Part shown: piece after piece, positions 48,011-60,686 of the stretch
How positions within the stretch are numbered: position 1 is the stretch's first letter
How the letters are laid out: each line of letters begins with the position of its first letter
From: Syncephalis plumigaleata
Taxonomy: Eukaryota; Zoopagomycota; Zoopagomycetes; Zoopagales; Piptocephalidaceae
DNA length: 64,000 nt
Assembly: GCA_025201365.1 (NCBI GenBank)
Contig: JAIXMF010000002.1
Span: 434,001-498,000, forward strand
Direction of reading: 5' to 3'
The notes under the pieces: generated by a model
Seen by the model: only the letters and a program-made list of their open reading frames with translations
Told to the model about the DNA's origin: nothing
Databases searched by the model: none
Position numbers and translations under genes: made by a program

Positions 48011-49936
48011 ATGACTAATCGACACACCGATCTACGTGATGCAGATCGTCAAGTGAAACGAGGCATTGAGATGATTCAAGATGCTTATGATCGACGTACT
48101 GCCGAATTATCGAGTGAAGTTGATCACTACAAACAACAGGCTGCTTCTCAGCGTCAGGAGGTAACTAGTTGTTGTAGTTGAAAGTATATATATATATATA
48201 TCTAATACAATGATATGATCTAGATTCAGCAACTAGAATCCGAGATAAGTCAATTGACACGTCGATTATCGGAAAGTGAACGAGCATTAGCGTCGGAAAC
48301 TGCCGAGAGACGTTCCTTGCAATCATCGAAGAGTGCACTTATGGAACGATTTACAATGTTAAGGAAATGGGCAAGTACTATGAGTAGCATTATTCAAATC
48401 GCTATATATATATACATCGATTTATTAACTAGGAATGATTAGGCAGTGCAACTTGAGACATTCCGTAAAGTAAGTAATAAATGATTATGAATTAGTCGAT
48501 GGAATGAGAACTATCACATACTTACCACATCATTATTAGTCTATTGTGAATATGGTCGAGTACAGTCCGACGACACCCATTAATATGGCCGATTTGGAGC
48601 AATCATTTAGTGAGGCGGCACTCGCTCGTGGTATAGGTCGTATGGATCCATTCCAGATTGCTAATTACGCATTACCCGAGGAATTCCTACGAGGATCGAC
48701 ATTTGATGGAGAAGACGAGGCAGCGGCAGCTTTAATGGCTGAATCCGGGTCAGCACGTCGAGGCAGAGGAGATACTACAGATAGTAAGGTAATAATATAT
48801 TACTATATATATACAATAGACACTAAATACCTAGATGATATTATAGGGAAAACGTCCATTAGATCACATACACGTCAAAATCTATACGAGACACCGGCGA
48901 CAAGCAGTAGTCGTCGTCATAATTCGGATGATACTGATAATCTATTATGGCGTACGGCAAAGTCGAGTAATACACCTGCTACTACTGCTGCTACTGCTGC
49001 TGCTAGTAGTAGTAATCGTGCACAGCCAACATCAAGTGGCAAGCACCAAGGAGGACAGACATTCTTGACACGATTAAAAGAAAGTGCCGAGCAACCATTG
49101 TCGAAACAGTCATCGTCATCGTCACCACCACTAGCACCACATGCTACTACAACAGGTATCGGTAAGTATACTAACAACGACCAGAGTAGTCGTCTATTCT
49201 AATTGTCATATTGCCCTTGTTTACTTATCATGACGCGTATTAACTACTAGCCACTTATCCAACACCATCTACAGGTGGTCGTACATCTGCCTCACGTGCT
49301 GCTCCTGCTGGTGCCAATCCTACACCGAGCATCTCCCATGAAACATCGCCATTATCGATGAATCGACATACACAAGAGCGTCGTACACCCTACTCTGCAG
49401 GTGGTAAGACGGTGGATCTACGAGGAAGTGTCATCACCAACGGATCCGCTAGTCGAGCCACTAGGCATCTACAACAAACGACACGTAATGTCATTAGCGA
49501 TGAAGAACTACTAGAGGATGCCGGTATCGTGTATCGTCGTATTCGTGATGTACTATCACCGCAGGATTTCGATCGATTTGCTCAAGGTAATGCGTTTCTT
49601 TTTCTTTGTCATAGCATAGATAATAATGTACGATGATGTACTTGTTTATTAGCGGTGTCGGCATTTAATGCACAACAAGCCACAGCATCAGAGACCATGC
49701 GAGAGGTGGAACGACTCGTGGTTGATCGCAACTTACTACAAGGTATGCGACGACTTATTGAATCGGCAGTTGATCGAGCGGAAGCAAGTGATGAATTCGA
49801 AGACGAGGAAACCGATCAAGAACCCATGCGTAGTACTGTAATCGACGTCATATCAACAACACTAATCAAGTATCGAAAGGCAAGCTGGAAGAGGGACCCT
49901 ATCACACACCTAGCTCGGGTAATTCGCATGACTTGA
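48011..49936 (+). CDS. At4g15545-like coiled-coil protein
   Basis: Resembles the plant At4g15545-type family of unknown function. The N-terminal half is a long coiled coil: DRQVKRGIEMIQDAYDRRTA, SSEVDHYKQQAASQRQE, QQLESEISQLTRRLSESE and ALMERFTMLRKW, ending AVQLETFRKSIVNMVE, like KKLEVFRxxIxQNL of the family. A long Ser/Thr/Ala-rich middle is probably disordered. The conserved C-terminal block is YRRIRDVLSPQDFDRFAQ + AVSAFNAQQATASETMREVE, corresponding to FRQARxRLSYEQFxAFLxNVKELNAxxQTREETL in plants. The intron after MLRKW begins GCAAGT (GC-AG). The start at 48011 is the first in-frame Met before the helix. Confidence 0.72.
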
Positions 49937-50484
49937 ACTAGGCAGCATTAACTATTACTACTATTACTACATTCTATCACTTCTATACTACTACTATTAG
50001 TTCCCGATTCGCGTTCCTTGTCTTTTTCTTGATGATGTATTCTGGAATAATTATTCATTAACTATTTACTATAATCATCCGTATAAAAATGATCTGATAA
50101 AATTACTTATGAACTATATGTATGTAATTATATAGTATGTTTTACCTGTGTATCAGCTCATTGAACTACTAACTGATTGTGATTTGTAGTTGTCATAATA
50201 AATCTCAGCTTAACTATACCATTGATCAGGCATCTATTGACGAGTATATCCAAGTGCATACCAACTATATAATCACACAGTAGTATTATTTGCAAACAAT
50301 ATAATTCAAGTTGGGGAATAATCAATTCATTGGATTGTCACAATGATATACCCTTTGATCTACGTAGAAAGACGTCGAATAGACCTAATAAGGTGTCATT
50401 GGCACATTGAACGATTCAGACAATGATAAGCAACGATCAAGCGATACTAGTGTATGTTGTCGCAAAATGGGAAACAACACTAGT
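49937..50484. other. Convergent intergenic region
   Basis: About 550 bp between two convergent genes, so only 3' ends are expected. It is AT-rich, with a (CTA)n-like stretch at 49960-50000. No gene seen. Confidence 0.4.
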
Positions 50485-51064
50485 TTAAGGCATCTGTCGG
50501 AAGGCGTGTTTGTAGACGCAGCCACACTCGGGACAACGATCGACCTCATGATCGTGGCGAATGTTAAGCCAGCGCGTATCGTGCGACTCGACTGGATAGC
50601 CGGTACATCCGACAAAGCGTGACTCCATCTCGGTCTCCACAACAATCGGATTGTCCATGGTGCCGAGACGGTCGAGGGTAAGCGGATTCATGTCCCAGAG
50701 TTCCTTGCCTTGCATCTTGGCCAGGATCTCTAGACGCTCCAAACCGGTAGCTTGGTCCGCGTCAGTGGGGACTTCACCAGTCTTGGCACCTTCACCGGTG
50801 TAGATTTCTGGCTGCTTAAAGTGATCTAAAGGAACGACACGAGCAAGCGTTAATCATACCGAGTCGATCGGTAAAGGATTCGCGTGTAGATTGACGAACG
50901 CGTCATCTAATATAGTAGTAATAGTAGTAGTAGGAGAATCACAGTTACTTACGATCACCACCACGACGAGCAGCTACTACGGAGAATGCGCGTGAGGCAC
51001 CAGTACGTGTTGCCACGGCGGCACGCGCTGTACGGACTGAAGTGGAAAGCAAAGAACGAAGCAT
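50485..51064 (-). CDS. COX4: Cytochrome c oxidase subunit 4 (Vb type, zinc-binding)
   Basis: Nuclear-coded structural subunit of mitochondrial complex IV. Two exons (51064-50953 and 50825-50485) give 150 residues with no frame break. The N-terminus is a classic presequence: MLRSLLSTSVRTARAAVATR, Arg/Ser/Ala-rich with no acids. The mature part has ATGLERLEILAKMQGKELWD, GTMDNPIVVETEMESRFVGC and TGYPVESHDTRWL. It ends DRCPECGCVYKHAF; the Cys residues of VGCTG and CPECG bind zinc. The 5' splice site falls after GGDR in phase 1. Length and motifs match yeast Cox4 and animal COX5B. Confidence 0.96.
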
Positions 51065-51254
51065 ACTGGCAAATAATAGCAAGTCAATAGGAGAAAGGAA
51101 GAAAAGTAAAAGGGGACAGAGAGAAGCTTTAACGTGGATGTAAAAGAGAAATTTCAACAAATCATCACCACTACCATCATCAATCATTAATGAAAGAATC
51201 GGAAAGGGTCGGGGATTGTTGCAGAACAGCATCATCAAGTTGTACATTTGTTTA

Positions 51255-53610
51255 CATGACTTTTCCCTCCTGATTAACGCAGTGAGTCTTTCGTTTTTAC
51301 TAATAAATAATAGCTATGATAATACGTATTTAGATGTGGAAGCAATAACAATCACGGATAAGTTGTTTGTTTGTTGTTTGGTTCTTCGTTGTCTTGTCCT
51401 CCTTTTCTTGAACGTTTAGAAGTAATGGTATTTCTCTACCCCTTATGCCTTTCTTATTCCATTCCACTATGTCTACTACTACTACTGCTCTACTGAAGTA
51501 TCGAGTAATTCCAACTCGTCTTGTAGATTACTCGATTGTCTGAATAGTCTTCCATTTCAGGACCAGCGTGCTTCCGTAATTATTTAGTTATAAGAACTTA
51601 CGTTTATCAGCATGTTGTCGCTCATTAAAAGCAGTATTCGAAATGATAGAGCATTATGGCAAGCATTATACATAGGGATTTCCTATCGGGTGTCTATTAT
51701 GCTAAAGAAATGGATTCGTATTATGGTGTATACGCACGGATATCAACAATCCATGTACATCGGATAAACGAGCTGATCTACTAGAGAATGTAGACTGGTA
51801 CAACACATATCGTCGACGAGTGAGCACCGAGAATAATTGGCGATATGGACGATGCAAGACCACGCATATCGATATGGAACATGACAAGCGTGGACCAATG
51901 TATTACGTGCGAGCTGATGGTGATCGCATATTTATTACACAGCGAAATCGCTTAGGCAGAGCATCGGAATCAAATCGTCATTACACTTTAGACTATTTGC
52001 CCCATTCAAACCTGAGGTCAAGCAACAATACTGTATATAAATGCACATTCTCCGCATCGCCAAACGTTCTTTCGTTAAAGCGTAGTAATGATATCAAGTT
52101 CCAGTTTATCTCGGGCGACCATTATATAGCTCGATGTAATAGGCTATTCGGGGGCAACACCTCTTTTAATGTAAAGAAATTTTCTCGTAGGCCTAGTGGT
52201 ATTTTCATGACATTCAATGTTCCACGACCATGTCTAGTGGATACAGTTGAGGGGAAATGGGTATTAATAATGCATAAACCACAACCGTTTTATGACAATA
52301 TCTCGCGAATTTGTAAGCATAGTAATATGCAATGATGCAATATAGCTAGTACTAATAATCAATGAATTTAGACAAAATAATGGTATTCGATATAGATAAC
52401 AGTATCATGTGTCCAGGAATCATTGATGACACATGGAATGCGGCTTATTTCTACAAAACAACCGATAATACAGCAATAGTATACACAGTAAGAATAGTCG
52501 AAGTCGATGATGATGATGTGGGTCGTATTGAATGGGCATTACACCAGTTCTCGAGCAATAATCCTGTTGTACAATTGCGAAGTGGATGGTTTTATCCGCC
52601 CTTTAGCTATACATATAGTATAGAACATGCTTTTAGTTCATCTAGCTCATATGTAGTACTACGACTAGTTAGTTCAGCCTGCCGCTATCCGTTTATAATT
52701 CATAATACAGAATTAGGCGGCCAATGTAGTACTCCACAAAATTGTTATACTATATCTGCTAACTCTGTACCAATCCCACTGCTACAGCTCGGATTTAAAC
52801 GTCAACTGTTAGCTAATGATTCCACAAAAGTATGGACAGATTTATCTTACAGCGACGATCAAATATGCAGTTTCCAGGCGTGAGGTCATATCGTCATATC
52901 ATGGGAAGTTTATATTTAATTACAAACCAATATTCGAGAAAACCTAGACCACTTATGGATATTAATACAAAAGAAATAATACGCAACCTAAAGCCTACAG
53001 CTCCAGGAGAAACGATAAATATATGTACAATATTTGGTACGATACGTAGTCTTGATGAAAAACGTACGCTAGTAATACAAGAGTATGGTGAACTATAACA
53101 AATATCAATAAATCATACTATATTAGTTAATAAGAGCAGTTTTTATACATCATTAAACCATAACACATGCAAATACTTTCTATAGACTAGATAATTAATC
53201 GAATAAATCAACTATAGTAGCAATTGAGACATCAAGCTGTACAAATTGATGAATGCTTCTCAATGCATAAAGGATGTTGCTCGGTAGCACATGTACTACA
53301 ACATCATTTCATTCTGCTTGATTGAAGCTTGCTATCTAAATACTCACGAATGCCATTATAACAATGCATTGAATAAAGCAAACATTCATGTTGTCCTTTA
53401 CTAAATGTTCCTGTCAATTCATCATAGCTTATTATCATTAATTGTAATATGTGATATCGCGATCATTAACATCTTCCTCAACTGCTAGAGCAATGACAAC
53501 TACTCAATAATAATAACAATGCAATAATGGTGTTAACAATTGTACAAATCTATTTATTAATAAACAACAAATGTTAAAGGATAAATGCGCTAATCGATTG
53601 GAAAACTTTG
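51255..53610 (+). mobile_element. TA-flanked TIR element carrying a broken F-box gene (copy 3)
   Basis: A 2,356 bp unit, TA on both sides (51253-51254, 53611-53612). End B at the left reads CATGACTTTTCCCTCCTGAT, only one base different from copy 1; end A at the right, read inward, is CAAAGTTTTCCAATCGAT. The layout is as in copy 1: antisense Fanzor tail, F-box gene, then about 500 bp of non-coding DNA very like that of copy 1. It lies between COX4 and CHCHD5. Near-equal length and high flank identity suggest both copies moved as this shortened form fairly recently compared with the worn copies at 7570 and 39937. Confidence 0.78.
51469..53098 (+). pseudogene. F-box gene copy 3, frame-broken
   Basis: Aligns with copy 1 from MSTTT to the stop at 53096-53098, with the same phase-1 intron (52313-52371). 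The F-box part has several one-base losses against copy 1 (for example in the stretch coding AFRNLFSYKELVRL), and another frame change follows near 52875. The middle is open in frame: RIFITQRNRLGRASE, YTLDYLPHSNLRSSNN, GDHYIARCNRLFGG. This middle is more like copy 2 than copy 1 around GPMYYVRA. Some of the breaks could be sequencing indels, since unrelated conserved genes in the window show them too. Confidence 0.7.
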
Positions 53611-53675
53611 TAGTTTATTTTCTTCTTTTTCCTAACTAATCCGTTTGTTCATTCGTACGCTGCCACTTGATCATA

Positions 53676-54104
53676 ATGGAAGACACGTTGTCAGAAGTGG
53701 CCAAATATTGCGCGGAACAACTGCAAGCCTATGCGAATTGCGTAGAGCGTAACCCGGAAAACTGGGACAAACAGTGCACGAAACAGCGTCAAGGCTTGAC
53801 ACTTTGCGCGGAATCAAAGTAAGTGTTGTTGACATTGAATGAAATTCGACTATCCTATCGAATACACAGTGTAATAACCGATATTTCATCTAGAGTCTCG
53901 TCACTACGTCGTGTAAAGGAAGCATGCGCTGATGCCATCATGGCATACGATCAATGTGTTAATGAAAACAATCAAACACCCGAGCGATGCATCGGTGCTT
54001 TACGCGCACTTCATGCATGTACCGAACGGGTTGTGGGACGACCATTACAACCAACGACATCATCGCCCGACACTACGACTACTCCTCAAACGGAAAAGCA
54101 ATAA
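53676..54104 (+). CDS. CHCHD5: CHCHD5-like twin CX9C protein
   Basis: Small mitochondrial intermembrane-space protein of the twin CX9C class, imported by Mia40 and oxidised to two disulfide hairpins. Two exons (53676-53818 and 53894-54104) give 117 residues. It has two CHCH units. The first is KYCAEQLQAYANCV with C-x9-C, then KQCTKQRQGLTLC with C-x9-C. The second is EACADAIMAYDQCV and RCIGALRALHACTERV, both again C-x9-C. Four C-x9-C pairs with this spacing match CHCHD5 and fungal Mix14-type proteins. The Thr/Ser/Pro-rich tail is not conserved. Function in the organism is unproven. Confidence 0.87.
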
Positions 54105-54413
54105 TAACGCGAGTGTATGATTTGCATTATAATGTATACTTATACTTACTTTGACTAAAGCGAAATACACACATCATCTAGCTTGTTTGTGATATGAACG
54201 AGAAGACATTAACGAGTACAACTGGCGTATTAATGTCATAATAATAATCATCAAATAATCATATATAATGAATATGAATTGGTTAATCGCTATTATAAGA
54301 AATGATAGGAATAGTAATAAACTTTAATGAAACAAAATCAATTATATTAAGAAAGAAAAAACGCATATTGTAATATAGGCATTATAAAAGAGAGAGAGAG
54401 AAATGACTATTGC
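54105..54413. other. Convergent intergenic region
   Basis: About 310 bp between the CHCHD5 stop and the SREBP stop. AT-rich, with an AGAG run near 54390. Only 3' ends expected. Confidence 0.4.
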
Positions 54414-57400
54414 TTAATTAGCTCGTACACCACTAACATCTCGACACCAAGCATGGCCACGCGGCATATGACGCATAGCAGCAGTAATAGGTGTAGGTGT
54501 ATTGACACTTGTCTTATCTGACAATCGTTTCTCTTCATCTGTATTAGCATGGCTATTTACATTCGTACGTTTACGATTCGATATATGATGTGCCATCATA
54601 GACAAGGTTGGTTTAGTGGCACCGGCTAACATTGATGCAATGAAGAAGAAGATGACGATGATGGTGATGATATCAAATCTGTGCCTATTAAAATATGAGT
54701 GGCTAATTGGTAGCGAGTGATACGATCGGATATAACAACAGGTGAACCGATCAATTGCGCACATTGTCGTCGTGTAATGGCCAACGACGTAAATGCTTGC
54801 TTACGTATTGCTCGTAGTAACTTTGTGGATTGCTGATGCTGTGTAGATATTTGTTGATAGAGTATTAGATAGACGTGTGCCTGTAGTTCATGAGCTAAGT
54901 AGCTGGCATGGTCAACAATTTGTCGCATCATTACATGAGATTTATCAATGGGTTCTTGTTGTTCTTGTTCTTGTTGCTGTTGTTGTTGTTTGGTTTCTTC
55001 TTTATCATCGTAGCAATTATAAGGTGTCGTTACATTATTAGCATCATTAGTGAAATGTTTGTCGATGATATCTACTGCAAACCGAGTGGCTGCATGATTA
55101 AGTAATAAGCAGTGCTGATGTTATTAGTTGAAATGGCGTATACCGCACATACAGTAAGCCAGACATGTCGGAATGCTCTGTCGTTGTCGATGGTTTTCGA
55201 GTTGGCGCGTAATTGATTCATGCCTTGCACGCATCGTTCCAGCACGGTATGCTGACCAAGTCGGAATGCCGCGATAGAAGCACCGCATATGGCAAGCCAA
55301 CGTGCCTGCATTACAGCTTGACCGAATTCATGATGTCTACGCATGTCCAACACGGTGTATCGTTCCAAACGAGCGAATACACCCAGGAATTGTAGTGTCA
55401 ACGTAGCATTAGTAGGTTTCAGCGCTAGATTATTGACCAGCAATCTATACAACTGATCCAATTGTGCCAATAAACAAGGTAGTTCGAGTCGAGCTAGTGC
55501 CGTATTCAGTGCAGGGAGTCGAGTATTCGCCGGTCGTATTTCATCCTCTTCGCTGTGTAACTGACTATCATCCGATTCGTCAGATGGTGAATTGGCCAGA
55601 CTCGATAGGGACATGCCAACCCAGCCGCCTTGTTTCAAGAAGCGAGTTACACCTGGGTTTCTTAAGGCCCATAATGCGTCATCGCCACGATCATCACGTC
55701 CGGCACGACCGATATTGGTGTTGGATGCTACGACCGGTGCGGCTGTGGTTGCCGCTGTGCGTTGCGCGTGCTCCCAATGCTTTGTTACAATCCAGTCGCT
55801 TAGCAAACGAACTGGCACGCGACTTTGTATGGCCACCGCAATAGCTATGGCATTATTAGGGTCGCGTGTATGTTTCCCGAATCCTGGCGCACTACTAGGC
55901 AGAGCACTATGATTGGCGAGTCGAAGAGCGGCGTAAAGTGTCGCTAAAAGACCGTAGTGCCCCACCTGCTCAACGCCCACCACGCTTTGTTCGCATACTA
56001 GACGTAGGGCGGTTATTTCTGCCTCACTGGCCGCTATGGCTGACAAGCCTTGTGCAGCTGATGGTACAGACATTGGCCAGGTGACACCAATGCCAAGACG
56101 CGTGCCCAATGCGACAATCTCGCGTAAACCATTGAAGATTAACGAGATTGTAGAGCGTTGTTGAAGATCACTTAGTAGCTTGTTGATACAATCACTACGT
56201 AAAGCAGCAGCAGACATGGTACGACGATGTGTAGTAGTGGCAGCAGTAGCCTTATCGTTGCTTGTGTTGGTTGTCGGTACTGATCGTAGTATTGCTGGCA
56301 TTAAACCGAGTAGCCAAATGAAAATAAATAGACCAGTAAAACGTAATATCCATCTATAAAATAGTTTGATATGCATTATTACTACTACTACATGTACAAT
56401 ACGTATACTACTTACCCAGCTATGGCATGTGGTATTGCATTGGCTACACTATTTACACCATGCATTAGTGTAGTGGCACCAGGTAAAGCAGATAATGCGC
56501 CAAATGCATGCCCATGATCATCCCCACTGCTTGCGGCCATGGACATATTAGTATCGTGTAATGTACCACTAGGCGAGTATACTAAGCATAGTCCAGCAAA
56601 TGCTGCCAATAATGTACGTGATACGTTATTCGAACTGCCGCCATTTGCCTCTAGAGATGACACGCTTGATGCAGTCGAGTTTACCTCATCGGTCAATGCT
56701 TCATTAATTGACAATAAAGAAGCGTCATTGCTTGGACTATTAGCGCTGCCGTTACTTGCTCGATTCGTCTCCCATTGCGCAAGTGATTCTGCACCACCCG
56801 GCAATTGCAATAGTAGATTGCGTAGCTCCTCCTGCTCACTACGTAATGTCTGATTATTGTTTCGTAAATGAACGATATACTCAGTTGCTTTACGGAGAAT
56901 GGTCGCCTTATTGAGACGAGTGGCAGCCGCGACACCGTCCACGATACACGAGTGATCATCTTCATCGGCACCGCCATCCTGGGTGCTCTTACGAGCTGCG
57001 GTCGTTGCTTCATCCGGACTAAGATGGCTTAACGCCGGCACTACAGCTCGCAATTCCGCAATGCGATCATTGAGATTCGTACGATAACGACGTTCAATTG
57101 CATTGTGCGCGCTCTTCTTACGCTGACGTGACGTAGGATTAACGGGTGCCGGTGGTGGTGAGGGTGGAGCGGTAGCAGCGGATGTGGATGCACCCGAACG
57201 TGGTGGCAATCGGGTAATCGCTACTTTTGGCGCACCTGTAGAATCGAGTGGTGCTGTTTTAATCGGTGCTGGTGTACTGGTTATCCGCATACTACTAGTA
57301 GATGCTGATGAAGGAGAAATAGGTGATGGTACGACATCATTACTATTAGCACTTGTGGTAACTAGATTCGTTGATGTCACCGCTCCGGATGATGTAGGCG

Positions 57401-58712
57401 CTGATACAGTAGGTAATAAAGCCGCTGCGGCTGCTGCTGCTGCTGCTGCTGCCCAAACAGCAGGATTATTACTGTAATTCGGTGAGATGCCCGGTGCAAC
57501 TAATTGAGCTAAAGCTGGCGGTAGACCTGCAGAGAGTAGCTGGTTAGCAGCCGCTGTCACTACATCAGTTGCCGAGGAATTATTATCATTCGATAAAGCG
57601 GTAGGAGTACTTGTAGTATACGTCATGGGCTGTGTACCAATCGGTGATAATGGTGCTACTGCCGAATGATTTGGCATGGACGTGAACAATGTTATAGGCA
57701 TGGATGTTGGTGTGGTTAATGGTTCCGAGAAGCTTGTAGCTGGCAAAGATGTGATAGCAATGGAGGGGATATTAAATTCATGTTTAATATCCGGTGAATG
57801 TTCATTACTCGTCAAAGAACGCTTTGTCTTTTGACTGGAGGAGTTGGATTCATCTCGATTGCGTTTACGTTGATTCTGCGTATTCTGCGAGGTAGTTACT
57901 GATGCTGTATTACTACCATCACATTGTTGTTGTTGTTGTTATTCTTCGAAATAGTTTGTGTATCATGACGTTCCTTTCGATGATCATTAGCCATTTCATA
58001 CAAATTACCGCTCATACTATCGTATGTTACCTGTTCTGTAGATTGGACGCTGACATTAGATGAGGTGATGGCGAGGCAGTCGACGCTGCACGACTAGCAG
58101 GATCCGTTTCGGCACCCGATGAAGATGGGATGGCGGGTATGGCTGAAGAGCAATCGATGGATTTATATGCGATTCAAGCAGTGCATTATGATGTTGAAAC
58201 ATAGGAATATTGGCTTGTAGATGCGATAGATCACCTTCAATAATGGACTAAAGAAAGTGTCCCCATTGACAAGTGGTATATTATCCGTTGTATGAGCGCC
58301 ATTGCCATTGGAACAGTTTTGAATTAAATGTTGCAACTCATCCTGCGTATCCCATCCATGACTAACCCAGTCGATATTTGATAGCTCCGATAGAAATGAC
58401 ATTGCATTGGAACTATTAGTCGCTGCAAATGACGACGGAGTTGCCACCACTTCTTGCTGCGATTCAGCAGCTCTCTCTTGGCAATTAGCTTCTATGATGA
58501 TGATTGTATTATGAGTAAGTAATCAATAGATGTTGCTACATGATGATAATCCATTATCAAACAAGATAGCGTGCATTGTGTTACATTCCCCCCCATTAAC
58601 AATGGTTTTTGTACACAAGGCTTAACGCATTCTATTGCAAGTTGCAAATAGTACCAATAAATACCCGAGAAGTCACCTTACCTGTTGCAAATGGCTGGTT
58701 CGAGGACGTCAT
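54414..58712 (-). CDS. SRE1: SREBP-type membrane-bound bHLH transcription factor
   Basis: Sterol- or oxygen-responsive regulator anchored in the ER and released by proteolysis. Exon 1 is MTSSNQPFAT. An acidic activation region has MSFLSELSNIDWVSHGWD. The bHLH-zipper is in SRQRKKSAHNAIERRYRTNL with the Tyr that marks SREBPs, then NDRIAELRAVVPAL, LNKATILRKATEYIVHLRN and a short zipper. Two hydrophobic segments follow (LLAAFAGLCLVYS and FTGLFIFIWLLGLMPAIL), then the long regulatory C-domain (TWPMSVPSAAQGL, RLLSDWIVTKHWEHA, HVWLTVCAVYAI). The frame is broken near 58250, 58110, 55090 and 54640, some of which may be unseen introns. It is transcribed away from ERG28. Confidence 0.88.
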
Positions 58713-59614
58713 GGCTTCACCGATATTGACTATGGACACCCGCACACACTCCAGTAAACACTGGTCGAGACCAGAGGTCAACTAACGGAGAGCAGCGAGC
58801 AAGCAGTTCTTTCAGTGTGCTATGTGTGGAGATGCACGCTATTCGCGAGTCTGTGCACTATTTCCGTGAATCGCGCAATTATGTCAAGTGCTACACAAGA
58901 TAATTAGAAAAAGAAAAGATATCTAAATGGTAAAAGTGACAGGCAGAGCAGCTATTTAATTTGAAGGATAATAAGAAAATGTCGTATTGCAATAGTGATT
59001 GAAATGAGCGATGAGGAGCGAGAGTGAAAGTACTGCTGTAAGCAAGAAAGCGACAAGTAAAAAAAGGCGAATAAATCTGGGGACTTGTATTGTGGAAATT
59101 CGATATTTGATCTTTACATTGAATTGTTGGGTAACAGCAACAACGACAGCAACCTGCGAGGTATCACTCGCACATTCACGTACGTACACACACGTATGTA
59201 CACGTCCATTATCGTACAATCTTTCTCCTTATCTTGTAGTATGGAGGTACGAGATTTATAGGAAAATAGCCATTAATATGAAGGAATATCGTATGTGTTA
59301 GGTATGTTTATACACACATGCTACATATACCCGTATACACATAGACACACTGATACCAAGTAATCTTGCTAAAGTGTAATGGTCATCATCATTGATCGCT
59401 TGCGACACTCGCGACATTGATAGTGACGGATTTAGCCATGATAGCATAAGAAAGGAAATACGCTTTGTGTGTACGTGTATGAACACTATCCGTCGTCGAT
59501 GATTGGCCCGTTGACATCACGCCACCATCGATTATATATGGTAGAGCGATGGCACGATAATGCACTACAAATAGCAACACCTATCGATTGTAATATCCAA
59601 TCTATTATTTTACA
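58713..59614. promoter_or_regulatory. Shared divergent promoter of SREBP and ERG28
   Basis: About 900 bp between the two divergent start codons. It holds a near-consensus sterol regulatory element and an inverted CCAAT box close to ERG28 (separate entry) and several CACGTA-type repeats at 59175-59210. No gene is convincing in it; short frames near 59011-59301 lack support. Confidence 0.6.
59501..59525 (+). promoter_or_regulatory. Candidate sterol regulatory element with inverted CCAAT box
   Basis: ATCACGCCAC at 59516-59525 differs by one base from the classic SREBP site ATCACCCCAC. It starts 99 bp upstream of the ERG28 ATG, and GATTGG (inverted CCAAT, the NF-Y site) lies ten bases to its left. 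SREBPs bind with NF-Y at many sterol genes. By simple counting, a match this good on either strand in 900 bp would arise by chance about one time in twenty, so context adds much of the weight. Confidence 0.5.
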
Positions 59615-60231
59615 ATGTTTGGATGGCTACCTTCTTTACAGCATGGCTTGTTGCCAGCTTGGATGTTTCTAGTATCGGTTACGGCATTTGGTAATTCTGC
59701 ACAATGCTTTATTACAGGCCGTCAAGTATCAGCCCGTGTTTATAACGAACAACCTGCGGAAGGTAAGTAGAACTGCGTCTGTGTGTTCTACATAGACCAG
59801 TGTTTACCATCGTCATTATGCTAATAAAATCATATTGCATTAGTGTCGGCATTGGCATCTCGTTTCTTTGCCGCGTGGACTGCTGCATCTGCAGTTATTC
59901 GTCTCTACACGGCGTATCACATACAAAATGGCGCGTAAGTGAATGAGGAAGAAGAAGAGTTAAACATTCGTGTACACTTGCTAACGAATGAATCCATCTA
60001 GCTTGTATGATATTGCCTACTGGAGCTACATCATTGCTTTCCTCCATTATGGATCGGAAATATTCTACTACCGTACAGCAAGGATTCGTGGTCCCGCCTT
60101 TGCACCATGCGTCGTGTCGAGTAAGTACCATTATCGCGACTACACTTGTCAATCACTTACTTACATTACGAATAGCCACTTCTCTCATCTGGATGACATT
60201 AATGCGTAGTCACTATGTTACTAGTGCTTAA
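59615..60231 (+). CDS. ERG28: Ergosterol biosynthesis scaffold Erg28
   Basis: ER membrane protein that tethers the C-4 demethylation enzymes (Erg25, Erg26, Erg27) to one another. Four exons (59615-59762, 59844-59934, 60002-60120, 60176-60231) give exactly 137 residues in one open frame. Membrane segments: LPAWMFLVSVTAFGNSAQCF, SRFFAAWTAASAVIRLYTAY, LYDIAYWSYIIAFLHYGSEI and TTSLIWMTLM. GNSxQ, FxxWTxxSAxxRLYxAY and ALYDIAxWxYxIAxxHxGSE are family hallmarks, and the length matches Erg28. Its divergent partner is the sterol regulator SREBP, which suggests joint control. No frame problem. Confidence 0.94.
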
Positions 60232-60686
60232 TACTTCTTGTCGTTCGCATAGTCCTGTGATTAAAATAGTTCTATGTTTAATGGTTGTCTACAACAATTA
60301 GTGAGGCCCTGAAATTCATGTCCCTACTTGCATCAACAATGTATCTGTCATAGTTGTTGCTAGCATCCAATCAAACTAGCTGATGTTCATTTTGTGACCA
60401 AGCATACGTCTCACTACATGGCTACGTGAAACGTCTACTGGATTAATTGTCGTTATTATTGTACGAGCTGCTTCAAACTGTAATAGGACATTATTCTTCA
60501 TGCGGTACTTGTTTTTGATTTCCGCTCACCTTTGGTTGTTTCACATATTGCCATTCCTTGTCAGCAATAACTGTGGCTGTATCCTGATTATCACCGCAAA
60601 CACACCATCTTTTCCTCTTTGTCAATTTTGATAATAATTAGTGACTTTTAATCCACTTTACTATCTTTTCGCTTATTAAACTAGAT
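60232..60686. other. Intergenic region between ERG28 and the MINPP-like gene
   Basis: About 455 bp, with pyrimidine-rich DNA just before the ATG at 60687. Nothing else recognised. Confidence 0.4.

Noticed and set aside
57184-57477. A 97-codon plus-strand frame opposite the SREBP gene
   Set aside because: It is the reverse of the Ala/Ser/Thr-rich linker of SREBP; the Ala run comes from a (GCT)n tract read on the other strand.
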